64,000 bases of DNA from Caballeronia sp. TF1N1 (GTDB lineage Bacteria > Pseudomonadota > Gammaproteobacteria > Burkholderiales > Burkholderiaceae): the NCBI RefSeq assembly GCF_022878925.1, contig NZ_CP084626.1, positions 2,294,001 to 2,358,000 on the forward strand, in the 5' to 3' direction. Positions 1 through 8,523 of this stretch are shown here, in pieces (the first letter of the stretch is position 1; the number at the start of each line of letters is the position of its first letter). The position numbers and the translations under genes are program-made. Below the pieces are notes generated by a model that saw only the letters and a list, made by a program, of their open reading frames with translations, ran no database searches and was not told where the DNA came from.

Positions 1-361
1 CATGCGCCTGATGCAGCTTCTGCGCGCGAAACTTGAGCATTTCGACGAGGCCGGGTTCGTCGAGCGTGGGATCGGTGTCGGGCGGACAGACGAGGCTCGT
101 CACGCCGCCCGCCATTGCCGCGGCCATTTCGGATTCGAGCGTTGCCTTGTGTTCGAAGCCCGGTTCGCGCAGACGCGCCGCGAGATCGACGAAACCCGGC
201 GCGATATGCAACCCGTTGGCCGCGATGACCTTGGCCGCGTGAAAGTCGGCCGGCGCGTCGCCAATCGAAACGATGCGGCCCGCCGCGATGAACACGTCCT
301 TGCGCGCTTCCGTGCCCGCAACCGGGTCGATGATCGTGCCGCCTTGAATCTGGATCTTCAT
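1..361 (-). CDS. pyrC': Dihydroorotase-like protein, non-catalytic PyrC' type (3' end cut by window)
   Basis: This is the N-terminal ~120 residues of a dihydroorotase-family protein, starting at the ATG at 361 and running off the left edge. The start MKIQIQGGTIIDPVAG is the usual amidohydrolase opening. The first zinc-binding motif, normally D-x-H-x-H-L-R-E-P-G, reads VDLAARLREPG, so both histidines are missing. In Pseudomonas such inactive dihydroorotases (PyrC'/PyrX) are structural partners of aspartate transcarbamoylase. It lies 9 bases after pyrB in the same operon, which fits that role. The rest of the protein, including the other metal ligands, is outside the window. Confidence 0.88.
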   Translation of the reverse strand, partial: MKIQIQGGTIIDPVAGTEARKDVFIAAGRIVSIGDAPADFHAAKVIAANGLHIAPGFVDLAARLREPGFEHKATLESEMAAAMAGGVTSLVCPPDTDPTLDEPGLVEMLKFRAQKLHQAH

Positions 362-370
362 GTCGCGTTC

Positions 371-1399
371 TTAGTCACTGTTGCCGGCCACGATGCCCAT
401 GACCGCCATGCGCACGGCGATGCCGAAGGTCACCTGATTGAGAATCACCGACTGCGGGCCGTCGGCCACTTGCGAGTCGATTTCCACGCCGCGATTCATC
501 GGCCCCGGATGCATCACGATGGCATCGGGCGCGGCGAGCGCCAAACGCTCGGGCGTCAATCCCCAGCTCTTGAAATACTCCTGCGCGGAAGGCAAGAGCG
601 CGCCGCTCATGCGCTCGTTCTGCAGGCGCAGCATGATGATGACGTCGACGCCCTTCAAGCCTTCGTCGAGGTTGTGGTAGACGTGCACGCCCATCTGGTC
701 GAGATTGCCGGGCAAAAGCGTGCGCGGCCCGATGGCCCGCACTTCCGGCACGCCGAGGGTGGTCAGCGCGTGAATGTCCGAACGCGCGACACGCGAATGC
801 AGAATGTCGCCGACGATCGCCACGCGCAGCTTGGTGAAGTCGCGCTTGTAGTGGCGAATGGTGTACATGTCGAGCAGGCCTTGCGTCGGATGCGCGTGAC
901 GGCCATCGCCCGCATTGATCACGTGCACGTGCGGCGCGCAATGCTCGGCGATCAGATACGGTGCGCCACTCGACGCATGACGCACGACGAACATGTCGGC
1001 ATGCATGGCGGAGAGATTGTTGATGGTGTCGAGCAGGGATTCGCCCTTGCTCGTCGACGACGCGTTGATGTTCAGGTTCAGCACGTCCGCCGACAAGCGC
1101 TTGGCCGCGATCTCGAAGGTCGTGCGTGTGCGCGTCGAGTTCTCGAAGAAGAGGTTGAACACCGACTTGCCGCGCAAAAGCGGCACCTTCTTCACTTCGC
1201 GATCCGTGACGCTCACGAACTGCTCGGCGGTATCGAGAATATGCGTGACGACGGCGCGCGGCAGTCCTTCGATGGTCAGCAAGTGCTTCAGCTCGCCATT
1301 CTTCGTGAGCTGCGGATTGCCGCGTAGAAAGCCGTAGCGGAATTTGTCGGCGGCAGCGGGCGCGCCTGCATCGGCGGAACCCTGAGTGGCGGTGTTCAT
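371..1399 (-). CDS. pyrB: Aspartate carbamoyltransferase catalytic subunit
   Basis: PyrB condenses carbamoyl phosphate and aspartate to N-carbamoylaspartate, the committed step of pyrimidine synthesis. The 342-residue protein has the carbamoyl phosphate motif STRTR (residues 88-92), the S-x-x-KGE loop near 115-121, HPTQ at 170-173 and MHPGPMNRG near the C-terminus. It carries an N-terminal extension of about 20 residues before the conserved core, as in class A enzymes that form complexes with a dihydroorotase-like subunit. It sits 27 bases after pyrR and 9 bases before pyrC'. Allosteric pyrI is not present in the visible operon. Confidence 0.97.
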   Translation of the reverse strand: MNTATQGSADAGAPAAADKFRYGFLRGNPQLTKNGELKHLLTIEGLPRAVVTHILDTAEQFVSVTDREVKKVPLLRGKSVFNLFFENSTRTRTTFEIAAKRLSADVLNLNINASSTSKGESLLDTINNLSAMHADMFVVRHASSGAPYLIAEHCAPHVHVINAGDGRHAHPTQGLLDMYTIRHYKRDFTKLRVAIVGDILHSRVARSDIHALTTLGVPEVRAIGPRTLLPGNLDQMGVHVYHNLDEGLKGVDVIIMLRLQNERMSGALLPSAQEYFKSWGLTPERLALAAPDAIVMHPGPMNRGVEIDSQVADGPQSVILNQVTFGIAVRMAVMGIVAGNSD

Positions 1400-1426
1400 G
1401 ATGATCCCGGTGTTGCCTTGAATGGG

Positions 1427-1942
1427 TTACTGAGCGCGCGATTCAGTGGTGAAGTCGAAGCCGCCGTCCGCGCGTCGCGCGAGCACGAGGCCTTCGTTCG
1501 CGGGTACGTCCACCGTGCCGCCGACGAAGCGCGCCGCAATGGGCAACTCGCGTCCGCCGCGATCGGCGAGCACGGCGAGATCGACCGAAGCGGGACGCCC
1601 GTAATCGTAGAGTTCGTTGATGGCCGCGCGCACCGTGCGTCCCGTGGACAGCACGTCGTCGATCAGCACGATACGGCGGCCGTCGACCGCGAACGGCAAC
1701 GAAGTCGGGCTCGCCTGGCTATGCAGGCCCTTCTTCGCGTAGTCGTCGCGATGCAGCGCCACGTTCACCACGCCGAAGTGCGGCGCGTTGAACTCCTTGG
1801 CGAGACGCTCGGCAAGCCACACGCCGCCGCTATAGATGCCGACGAGCGCGACACCCTCTTCTTCGGCGAGCGCGTTTTCATACGCGGCATGAATCGATTC
1901 GACGAGCGCGCGATACAGCGCTTCGGCGTCAATGGAACTCAT
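1427..1942 (-). CDS. pyrR: PyrR bifunctional regulator / uracil phosphoribosyltransferase
   Basis: The product is 171 residues if translation starts at the ATG at 1942 ([13 protein letters not shown]). That start overlaps the end of ruvX by 14 bases and gives the normal family length. An open frame continues upstream but that part lies inside ruvX and is not PyrR-like. The PRPP-binding motif [12 protein letters not shown] is at about residues 92-103. In Gram-positive bacteria PyrR attenuates pyr mRNA; in proteobacteria the regulatory role is less clear and uracil salvage may be the main activity. It is co-transcribed with pyrB. Confidence 0.94.
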   Translation of the reverse strand: MSSIDAEALYRALVESIHAAYENALAEEEGVALVGIYSGGVWLAERLAKEFNAPHFGVVNVALHRDDYAKKGLHSQASPTSLPFAVDGRRIVLIDDVLSTGRTVRAAINELYDYGRPASVDLAVLADRGGRELPIAARFVGGTVDVPANEGLVLARRADGGFDFTTESRAQ

Positions 1943-2375
1943 GATCGTCGGGAAGTCCGTCGAGGTATTGTTGAAGAATGACGCGGGCGGCTTCCGCGTC
2001 GATGTCGTCGAAACGGCCGCGCGCGTTCGGACGCACGCCGCGCGCACGAAGGTCGGCTTTGGCATCGACGGAACTGTAACGCTCGTCGACCCATTGCACG
2101 GGCACGTTGAAACGCCCGTTCACCTGATTGCCGAAGCGCTTGGCCTGCGCGCTCATTTCGTGCGGCGTGCCGTCCGGATGCAGCGGCATGCCGACGACCA
2201 CCGTTTGCGGCTTCCACTCCTCGAGCAGTTTGCCGACTCCATCGAAACGATAGTCGCGGTTGCGGTTTTCGAGCACGGCGAGCGCGCGTGCCTGCTTCGT
2301 CAATGTATTGCCAACGGCGACACCAATACGCTTCTCGCCGTAATCGAATGCCAGCAGCGTGGCTGCCCCGCTCAT
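1929..2375 (-). CDS. ruvX: RuvX/YqgF, pre-16S rRNA processing RNase H-fold nuclease
   Basis: This 148-residue protein belongs to the YqgF family, which has an RNase H-like fold resembling RuvC and takes part in maturation of the 16S rRNA 5' end. The N-terminal strand with the first catalytic Asp is visible as [17 protein letters not shown]. The second conserved block is [11 protein letters not shown], and the VDERYSS segment follows near residue 100. Its start overlaps the yqgE stop by 4 bases and its end overlaps pyrR, so it is translationally coupled on both sides. The yqgE-ruvX pair is conserved widely in proteobacteria. Confidence 0.95.
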   Translation of the reverse strand: MSGAATLLAFDYGEKRIGVAVGNTLTKQARALAVLENRNRDYRFDGVGKLLEEWKPQTVVVGMPLHPDGTPHEMSAQAKRFGNQVNGRFNVPVQWVDERYSSVDAKADLRARGVRPNARGRFDDIDAEAARVILQQYLDGLPDDHEFH

Positions 2376-2950
2376 GCGTGCCCTGCTTCGCCGGAAAGCA
2401 TGGAACGCGATACGCCGAGCAGCGAGAGCGCCGCTTCGAGGCGATCTTCGGCGGGCACGTCGAAGATGATGCGCGAGTCCGCTTCCACCGTGAGCCAGCC
2501 GTTCTTGGAGATTTCTTCTTCAAGCTGACCGGCGCCCCAGCCTGCGTGGCCGAGCGTGAGCAAGAAGCGCTCTGGGCCCTTGCCGCTAGCGACTGCTTCG
2601 AGTACATCTTTCGAAGTGGTCATGGCGAGGCCGCCGGGTACACTCATGGACGAGCTATACGGTTCGCCGTCGCGTTCTTCGTGCAGCACGAAGCCGCGCT
2701 CGGTCTGAACGGGACCGCCGAAGTACACGGGCAAGTGAACGAGAGGTTCGATCTCGAGTTTGAGATCGATACGATTGAACAGCGACTGGAGGTCGATATC
2801 GGTCGGCCTGTTGATGACGAGACCCAGCGCACCGCGATCGGTGTGATCGCAAAGGTAGACCACGGTTCCTGAAAACGTCGGATCGGCCATGGACGGCATG
2901 GCGATCAGGAACTGATTCGTCAAATTGATGCGATCGGAAGTCTTGGACAT
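2372..2950 (-). CDS. yqgE: YqgE/AlgH family protein (DUF179)
   Basis: The 192-residue protein matches the YqgE/AlgH family, whose biochemical function is not settled; AlgH was named for an effect on alginate gene expression in Pseudomonas. Diagnostic segments are [13 protein letters not shown] near the N-terminus, [10 protein letters not shown], and [13 protein letters not shown]. It is the first gene of the yqgE-ruvX-pyrR-pyrB-pyrC' run. Only 30 bases separate its start at 2950 from the start of the divergent photolyase gene, so the promoters must be packed tightly or lie inside the neighbouring reading frames. Confidence 0.95.
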   Translation of the reverse strand: MSKTSDRINLTNQFLIAMPSMADPTFSGTVVYLCDHTDRGALGLVINRPTDIDLQSLFNRIDLKLEIEPLVHLPVYFGGPVQTERGFVLHEERDGEPYSSSMSVPGGLAMTTSKDVLEAVASGKGPERFLLTLGHAGWGAGQLEEEISKNGWLTVEADSRIIFDVPAEDRLEAALSLLGVSRSMLSGEAGHA

Positions 2951-2980
2951 AATTCAGGATTTTAACAAAGGCGCTGACAG

Positions 2981-4510
2981 ATGGCCGACTTTGATGTGGG
3001 TCTGGTGTGGATTCGGCGGGACCTGCGCGCAGCCGACAATGCTGCACTCTATCACGCGCTTACAAGGTGCCGTCGGGTGCTGTGCGCGTTCGTTTTCGAC
3101 CGCGACATCCTTTCGCCGCTTGCGCGAAACGACCGGCGCGTGCCGTTCATTCATGCGAGCGTGGTGGAACTGGATCGCACGTTGCGCGACGCTGGCGGGA
3201 CGCTGATGGTTCGACATGGCGTGCCTTTGCATGAGATACCCGAGCTTGCGGTCGAATGCGGCGCGAACGCGGTGTTTGCAAATCGCGATTACGAACCGAG
3301 TGCGAAGGCGCGTGACGAGGCAGTGGCGCAGAAGCTGGCGAGCAAGGACATCGCGTTTTTCACGTTCAAGGATCAGTCGATCTTCGATCATGACGATGTG
3401 CTCACAGGCAGCAGCAAACCCTATACCGTCTTCACGCCCTACAAGCGCAAGTGGCTCGCGACACTCACGCCGAACGCGCTCAAGCCGTACGCATCCGAAG
3501 ATCATTTGAACGTGCTCGCGAAGCTGCCGGGTAACGTCAGGCACGCCATTCCCTCGCTTGACGCGCTCGGCTTCGGCGCGGAGCACGCGCCCGCCTTTCC
3601 CGCTGGCACGAGCGGCGCGTATGAGCTCTTCGATGACTTCATCGACCGCATGGCCGACTACGATCACGCCCGCGATTTCCCCGCGCTGAAGGGCCCGAGC
3701 TATCTCGGCGTTCATCTGCGACACGGCACGGTTTCGATTCGCGCACTCGCTCGCACCGCGCACGATGCGCAGCGCCACGGCAACAAGGGCGCGGAAACCT
3801 GGTTGTCGGAGCTAATCTGGCGAGACTTCTATTTCTCCGTGCTGCACCATTTTTCGCATGTCGGCGTACCGGGCGATCATCGTGCATTCAAGCCGGAATA
3901 CGACCGCATCCAGTGGGAGACAGGCGATGCCGCCGACGCGAACTTCGCCGCATGGTGCGCGGGACAAACAGGTTATCCGCTCGTCGATGCCGCAATGCGG
4001 CAAATCAACCAGTCAGGCTATATGCATAACCGCCTGCGCATGGTCGTGGCGAGTTTTCTGACCAAGGACCTCGGCCTTGACTGGCGGCGCGGCGAAGCCT
4101 ATTTCGAAGCGCTGCTGAACGATTTCGAACTGTCGTCGAATAACGGCGGATGGCAGTGGGCATCATCGAGCGGCTGCGATGCCCAGCCGTATTTCCGCAT
4201 CTTCAATCCGACGACGCAGTCGAAGAAATTCGACGCGGCGGGCAAGTTCATCCGCCATTACGTGCCGGAAATCGCGGGCTTGTCGGACCGGGACATTCAC
4301 GCGCCGTGGCTCGCCAAGCCCGACGCACTCTCGAAGGCGGGGATTTCGCTTGGCGCGGACTATCCGCAGCCGGTAGTCGATCACGACGCCGCGCGCAAAC
4401 GCACGCTCGCGCGATACGACGTGGTGCGCGGACCCGCGAAACGCGCCGACGATTCACGCAGCAGCAGCGCGGACGCCGCCGACGAACCGCACGCCGAAGC
4501 TAGCGATTGA
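2981..4510 (+). CDS. phrB: Deoxyribodipyrimidine photolyase
   Basis: The 509-residue flavoprotein uses blue light to split cyclobutane pyrimidine dimers. The N-terminal antenna domain opens with VGLVWIRRDLRAADN. The FAD-binding helical domain near residues 270-430 contains ELIWRDFYF, the MHNRLRMVVASFLTKDL segment and the strongly conserved SSNNGGWQWASSSGCD. These favour a class I CPD photolyase over a cryptochrome, but a (6-4) photolyase or cryptochrome is not excluded by eye. The C-terminus is extended by a Ser/Ala/Asp-rich tail. The last 11 bases overlap the convergent gene at 4500-5891. Confidence 0.96.
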   Translation: MADFDVGLVWIRRDLRAADNAALYHALTRCRRVLCAFVFDRDILSPLARNDRRVPFIHASVVELDRTLRDAGGTLMVRHGVPLHEIPELAVECGANAVFANRDYEPSAKARDEAVAQKLASKDIAFFTFKDQSIFDHDDVLTGSSKPYTVFTPYKRKWLATLTPNALKPYASEDHLNVLAKLPGNVRHAIPSLDALGFGAEHAPAFPAGTSGAYELFDDFIDRMADYDHARDFPALKGPSYLGVHLRHGTVSIRALARTAHDAQRHGNKGAETWLSELIWRDFYFSVLHHFSHVGVPGDHRAFKPEYDRIQWETGDAADANFAAWCAGQTGYPLVDAAMRQINQSGYMHNRLRMVVASFLTKDLGLDWRRGEAYFEALLNDFELSSNNGGWQWASSSGCDAQPYFRIFNPTTQSKKFDAAGKFIRHYVPEIAGLSDRDIHAPWLAKPDALSKAGISLGADYPQPVVDHDAARKRTLARYDVVRGPAKRADDSRSSSADAADEPHAEASD

Positions 4511-5891
4511 CCGCGGCGGGCCGCTCGATCATGGCGGTGAGCGCGGCAATCGACGCGCGGCCTTCCGACGGTGCAATGCCGGCCGCAGCCTGGTGCAGCA
4601 TGGAGCGCAGCATCTGGGCCGCGCGTTCGGGAACGGTGGCATCGAGTTCGCGCGCGACGCCATCCGCCGATTCATGCGCGCCCTGATGCGCGACCCGCCG
4701 CCATGCGAGACCGAGTGTATCGGCGAGCAATGCGACATGGCCCAAGCCGAGCGCGCAAGCCGCCGCGCCCAGTCGGTGCGACGCGTTCGCCGAGTGCAGC
4801 GCCGCGTCCGCGTCCACCGTGCCTGTTTCGCTTGCTTGCGAACCGCGCTCGACCAGTCCCTCGATGGAGGCTTCCGCGCTCTGCAGAAAGTCTTCGTAAG
4901 CCGTGGCGTTCACGCGCAGCGCACCCAGATCGCGCGATGAACCGTCGCGGGCGTTTTCCTCGATCGCCTGCGCCGCGCCCTGCTCCCACGCGGCCTCTGA
5001 CGCGGGATTCGCCGCCACATGCCACGCCACCGTCAGACCGTAGTCCCGCAAGACGTCGACCCGTTCCGCGTCTTCCGGCATCGCGCCGTAGAGCGCGAAG
5101 TCGCGCCAGAGGAGCGCAAGCGTCGCGCGTACGAGCGAGCGCGGCGCATAGGTCGACGCGTGCGCCTGATCCGCCAACACGAGATTGAAGCGCGCGTAAA
5201 GGCGCTTGGCGTCGGCGTTTGCGGCGAAATCGGCGTCGCCGCGACGCTCCGCGCGCTCGCGCAGCGCCCAAATAGTGTTGAGCGCGAGCCGCCAGAAGTC
5301 GTAAGGATCGGGGCCGCCGAGTTCGCCCAGGCACTCGTCGAGGCGCGCGAAGGCATCGGCGGATTCCTGCTCGGGCCCGCGCAAGAGCTTGAGCAGGGCC
5401 TGTTCGTAGTGCGCCCGAACGCGCGCAAGCCGCTCGGGCGCGATGCCGCGCAACGTCGCGGGCGCGATGGCGCGGCCCGCGAGCGCGAGGTCATCGTAGG
5501 AAACCGGCGCGACGCGCGTATGCATGGCGAGCAACGCATGCAGCCCGCGATAGTGATCGAACAACACGGTCGAGCACGACAACTCGCGCAGATTGTGGCG
5601 CTCCACCGCCGCGCCGAAGTCCGCGAGCGCAGCCGCGATGCGCGCACGCGTCGGCTCCGATTCCTCGCCGAGCGGCGCGACGAGCGCGAGCGCTTCCGCG
5701 AAACGCTGCGCAGGCAGCCAACCCGCCGAATGCAGCGCGGAGATCGCGCGCTTCAACGCGGGCGCGGTTTCGCCCTGACGCTGGAACGCGTGATGGGCGT
5801 CGGTCAGCGCCATTTCGGCGAGCCGCACCGAGCCGCCGCGCGGATTGGGCAGAGCTTCGAACGTAACTGGAAGATCGGGACGAGATGTCAT
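4500..5891 (-). CDS. Unidentified all-helical protein, possibly FimL/ChpA-N-like
   Basis: I do not recognise this 463-residue protein with certainty. It has no signal peptide, no membrane segment and no catalytic motif; it is rich in Ala, Leu, Arg and Glu and looks entirely alpha-helical. A block near residues 245-275 (PRSLVRATLALLWRDFALYG) resembles the repeated helical segments of FimL and of the N-terminal part of ChpA/PilL. It lies downstream of rubredoxin on the same strand. From memory, several betaproteobacteria have a rubredoxin-pilGHIJ-chpA-thiD order, so a relic or FimL-like stand-in is possible. That is inference. Coding is well supported by the long frame and clean convergence with phrB. 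Confidence 0.8.
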   Translation of the reverse strand: MTSRPDLPVTFEALPNPRGGSVRLAEMALTDAHHAFQRQGETAPALKRAISALHSAGWLPAQRFAEALALVAPLGEESEPTRARIAAALADFGAAVERHNLRELSCSTVLFDHYRGLHALLAMHTRVAPVSYDDLALAGRAIAPATLRGIAPERLARVRAHYEQALLKLLRGPEQESADAFARLDECLGELGGPDPYDFWRLALNTIWALRERAERRGDADFAANADAKRLYARFNLVLADQAHASTYAPRSLVRATLALLWRDFALYGAMPEDAERVDVLRDYGLTVAWHVAANPASEAAWEQGAAQAIEENARDGSSRDLGALRVNATAYEDFLQSAEASIEGLVERGSQASETGTVDADAALHSANASHRLGAAACALGLGHVALLADTLGLAWRRVAHQGAHESADGVARELDATVPERAAQMLRSMLHQAAAGIAPSEGRASIAALTAMIERPAAVNR

Positions 5892-6260
5892 ATCTGGCGC
5901 TCACAAACCGGTTCGCAGGCGCCGTGAGTCGAACATGGGCGCGCGCGGTGAAATAGCATCATCGATGAAAGCGTCGGTACTTGACCGCGCTCACGATTTT
6001 CTCGACCGACGGACCGCTTACTGCCTGCGCCCGTCTTGCCGAACCACGGACCAGCCTCAAGCGTATGCCTTCAGGCGCCGGTTCGCATTGGCATCGGCAC
6101 GCGTCGCCGCCCATGCAGCTTGCAGCGGCCAAACATGCGACGGACGCGCGCATCGATTTCGATGCACGACGCAACACCGGCAGCGCTGCCGGACAAAAAC
6201 AGCAACGAAAGCAGCGAACGAAAGCAGCGAACGAAAGCAGCGAACAAAAAAGCGGTCCGC
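5892..6260. other. Intergenic stretch without a recognisable gene
   Basis: About 370 bases lie between the unidentified protein gene and the rubredoxin terminator. Several short frames are open on both strands but none resembles a known protein or has a convincing ribosome binding site. The right part is purine-rich and contains a three-copy 13-base tandem repeat (listed separately). The promoter of the 463-residue gene is presumably here. Confidence 0.5.
6206..6244. repeat. Three exact tandem copies of a 13-base unit
   Basis: The unit CGAAAGCAGCGAA occurs three times head to tail at 6206-6218, 6219-6231 and 6232-6244, followed by a partial copy that breaks off into an A-run. Because 13 is not a multiple of three, the repeat is unlikely to be part of a conserved coding sequence. 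It lies just beyond the rubredoxin terminator. Confidence 0.9.
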
Positions 6261-6298
6261 AAAAAACGCGCGCCGCATGACGGGAGTCATGCGGCGCG
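6261..6298 (-). terminator. Strong intrinsic terminator after rubredoxin
   Basis: A perfect 13-base inverted repeat (6269-6281 with 6286-6298, four-base loop) is followed on the minus strand by six T residues at 6266-6261. It sits 15 bases past the rubredoxin stop and should end that transcript. Confidence 0.9.
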
Positions 6299-6312
6299 GT
6301 AGAGCGTGCGGA

Positions 6313-6483
6313 TCAGATCTGGACCATCTCAAAATCTTCCTTGCGGGCTCCGCATTCGGGACAAGTCCAGTTGATGGGAACGTCCTCCCAGCGCGTACCC
6401 GGCGCGATGCCCTCTTCGGGCAATCCCGCCTCCTCGTCATAGATCCAGCCGCAGATCAGGCACATCCAGCTTCTATATTCCAT
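6313..6483 (-). CDS. rubA: Rubredoxin
   Basis: This 56-residue protein is a one-iron electron carrier. It begins MEYRSWMCLICGWIYDEE and contains the two CxxC iron knuckles: CLIC at residues 8-11 and CPEC about 31 residues later. The GW-x-Y-D segment and the W-x-x-x-P-x-x-W-x-CPECG segment are typical. The start at 6483 gives the usual family length. It is monocistronic, with its own terminator downstream. Its redox partner cannot be told from the context; no rubredoxin reductase or alkane hydroxylase is nearby. Confidence 0.95.
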   Translation of the reverse strand: MEYRSWMCLICGWIYDEEAGLPEEGIAPGTRWEDVPINWTCPECGARKEDFEMVQI

Positions 6484-6790
6484 ACTTATGCCGCGTCGAA
6501 ATGGTCGATTGAAATTAGGACATGATGGTACCGTGTTGGCGTGTCAATGCCTAGCGAGATGCCCGTTCACGCGTGGCCAAGCCTTTGACCGCCGTACTGG
6601 CTCTCTCAAGCGCCGCCGTACCGGAAAAAAGTGCGCAAAGACTGTAGCCTGACGGCGTTAGGCCGCATAATCGAAACATTGAACCATAGTCGAACCACGG
6701 TCGAATCATGACCGAGCTGGCCGCCGCCAGTGCACTTCGAGGCGCGGGCGTTCGCGGCCCTTCCGTTCCATTCGTGCAATCAAGAAAACA
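6484..6790. other. Divergent intergenic region between rubredoxin and ThiD-like genes
   Basis: About 300 bases separate the two divergent genes. I see no gene, repeat or strong hairpin. Promoters for rubredoxin (left) and the thiD-like operon (right) should lie here, but no clear -35/-10 pair stands out. Confidence 0.45.
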
Positions 6791-7681
6791 ATGTCCGCTT
6801 TTGCCATGACCGGCGACTCCCCACCGATCGTTCTCACCTTCGGCCTGACGGACCCCACAGGCGGTTCGGGGCTTCAAGCCGACGTGCTGACGCTCGCAAG
6901 CATGGGCTGCCACGGCGTGACGGTGCTGACGGGCTACGCGGTGCGCGACTCCGCGAGCTGCGACGAAGTTACCGGCATCGACCCCGACGTCGTCGCCACG
7001 CAGGCGCGCATGTTGCTAGAGGACATGCCGATCGCCGCGTTTAAGATCGGCGCGGCAACGCGCGCGGAAGTGGTTTCCGCTATCGCCGAAGTGGTGTCCG
7101 ACTACGACGACGTACCGCTGATCCTCGCGCCGGACTTCACACTCGACGATGAACACGTTTTGTCCGCCGACGAGCTGCGTGAGTCGCTTGCCGACCTGCT
7201 CGTGCCGCAAACGACCATGTTGATCGCCGATCACGCCACGTTGTTGCAGCTCGCGCAACCCGACAGCGACGCCGAGGCGCCAACGCTGGATGCCGCGATC
7301 TCGCATATCCTGGCGCAAGGTTGCGAATATGTGCTCGCAATGGAAACCGGCACGCATCGGCATGTGAATACGCTGTATAGCGAAGAAGGCCAGGTGCGGC
7401 AAGATACGTGGGATCGCGGTGTGCATCGCATCATGGGGCTGACGGATACGCTTGGCGCCGCGGTCGCGGCCTTGCTTGCCAACGGACAGGAACCCGCCGA
7501 GGCCGCACGCGAGGCTCAAGAGTATGTGTTCCAGGCGGCGCGCGCCGCGTTCCGTCCGGGCATGGGCGCCTATTTGCCGGACCGGTTTTTCTGGGCGCGC
7601 TCGAACGATGCAGACGAAGAAGGCGAGACGTCGTCCCTTCCCGACGAGTCGGCGGGACTGCCTGGGGAAGTACGCCATTAG
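6791..7681 (+). CDS. ThiD-like hydroxymethylpyrimidine/phosphomethylpyrimidine kinase family protein
   Basis: The 296-residue protein belongs to the ThiD branch of the ribokinase fold. ThiD phosphorylates HMP and HMP-P in thiamine synthesis. The substrate loop, usually AGSDSGGGAGIQAD, reads GLTDPTGGSGLQAD at residues 18-31. The anion-hole motif, usually GTGC, reads GLTD at about 216-219, so the catalytic Cys is replaced by Asp, the residue found in the GAGD motif of other ribokinases. A short acidic tail follows the kinase core. The substrate may therefore differ from that of canonical ThiD. It leads an apparent operon with the DUF72 gene (37 bases downstream). Confidence 0.82.
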   Translation: MSAFAMTGDSPPIVLTFGLTDPTGGSGLQADVLTLASMGCHGVTVLTGYAVRDSASCDEVTGIDPDVVATQARMLLEDMPIAAFKIGAATRAEVVSAIAEVVSDYDDVPLILAPDFTLDDEHVLSADELRESLADLLVPQTTMLIADHATLLQLAQPDSDAEAPTLDAAISHILAQGCEYVLAMETGTHRHVNTLYSEEGQVRQDTWDRGVHRIMGLTDTLGAAVAALLANGQEPAEAAREAQEYVFQAARAAFRPGMGAYLPDRFFWARSNDADEEGETSSLPDESAGLPGEVRH

Positions 7682-7718
7682 CCCAAAACACTGACCAATC
7701 GAGTCGCCGGGAGAACGC

Positions 7719-8495
7719 ATGCCGTACCGACTGCCTCATCTGCACAAGCCCGGCCCGCAAGGCGCGATCCGTATCGGCTGCGCGGGTTGGGGTTTGTCGA
7801 GCGCCGTGTCGTCGAGCTTTCCGCATGAAGGCACGCATCTCGAACGCTACGCACACGTGCTGACTTGCGTCGAGATAAATTCGAGTTTCTACAAACCGCA
7901 TCGCGAATCGACTTACGCGAACTGGGCGCAGAGCGTGCCCGAGTCGTTTCGCTTCTCGGTGAAATTGCCCAAGTCCATTACGCACGACGCGCGGCTCGTC
8001 GGCACCGAAGCGCTCCTCGACGAATTCTTGCAAAGCGCGGGGCAACTCGGCGACAAGCTCGGTTGCTGGCTCGTGCAACTGCCGCCCAGTCTGCCCTTCG
8101 ATCAGGCCACGGCCGAAGCCTTCATCAAGGCGTTGCGCGAGCGCACGAAGTTGCCGATTGCAATCGAGGCGCGGCATCCGTCCTGGTTCACCACCCACAC
8201 GGCCGCGCTCCTGAAGGCGCATCACATGGCTTATGTCGATGCGGACCCGATCCCCGACGAGTGCGAGATCAAGCATCGCGCGGACACTTCGCTCGTGTAT
8301 GTGCGGCTGCATGGCTCGCCCGAGCTCTACAAGTCTTCCTACAACTACACCTATCTCGACGACCTCGCGCGCACGCTGCACACGCGCGCGAAGAAAACGC
8401 CCGAGGTCTGGTGCATCTTCGACAACACCGCCGAAGGCAATGCGCAACCCAACGCGCTGCATATGATCGAGCGCCTGCGCACCCACCATCGTTAA
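7719..8495 (+). CDS. DUF72 (YecE-like) TIM-barrel protein
   Basis: The 258-residue protein is a DUF72 member: it opens with IRIGCAGWGLSS and has the conserved FSVKLPKSITH strand and the C-terminal CIFDNTAEGNAQPNAL motif. The family has a TIM-barrel-like fold and no agreed function. It follows the ThiD-like gene by 37 bases and precedes a small exported protein by 28, so the three probably share one transcript ending at the hairpin at 8979. A distant paralogue of the same family is at 58382-59587. Confidence 0.92.
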   Translation: MPYRLPHLHKPGPQGAIRIGCAGWGLSSAVSSSFPHEGTHLERYAHVLTCVEINSSFYKPHRESTYANWAQSVPESFRFSVKLPKSITHDARLVGTEALLDEFLQSAGQLGDKLGCWLVQLPPSLPFDQATAEAFIKALRERTKLPIAIEARHPSWFTTHTAALLKAHHMAYVDADPIPDECEIKHRADTSLVYVRLHGSPELYKSSYNYTYLDDLARTLHTRAKKTPEVWCIFDNTAEGNAQPNALHMIERLRTHHR

Positions 8496-8523
8496 ACCGA
8501 TTCGTTCACGAGGAGCATTCCCG

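Noticed and set aside
6036..6302. Short Lys-rich frame ending in KKAVRKKRAPH, recalling histone H1-like proteins
   Set aside because: The Lys-rich part comes from a 13-base repeat read in one of three frames and the rubredoxin terminator. The rest is Arg/Ser/Pro-rich shadow sequence without a ribosome site.
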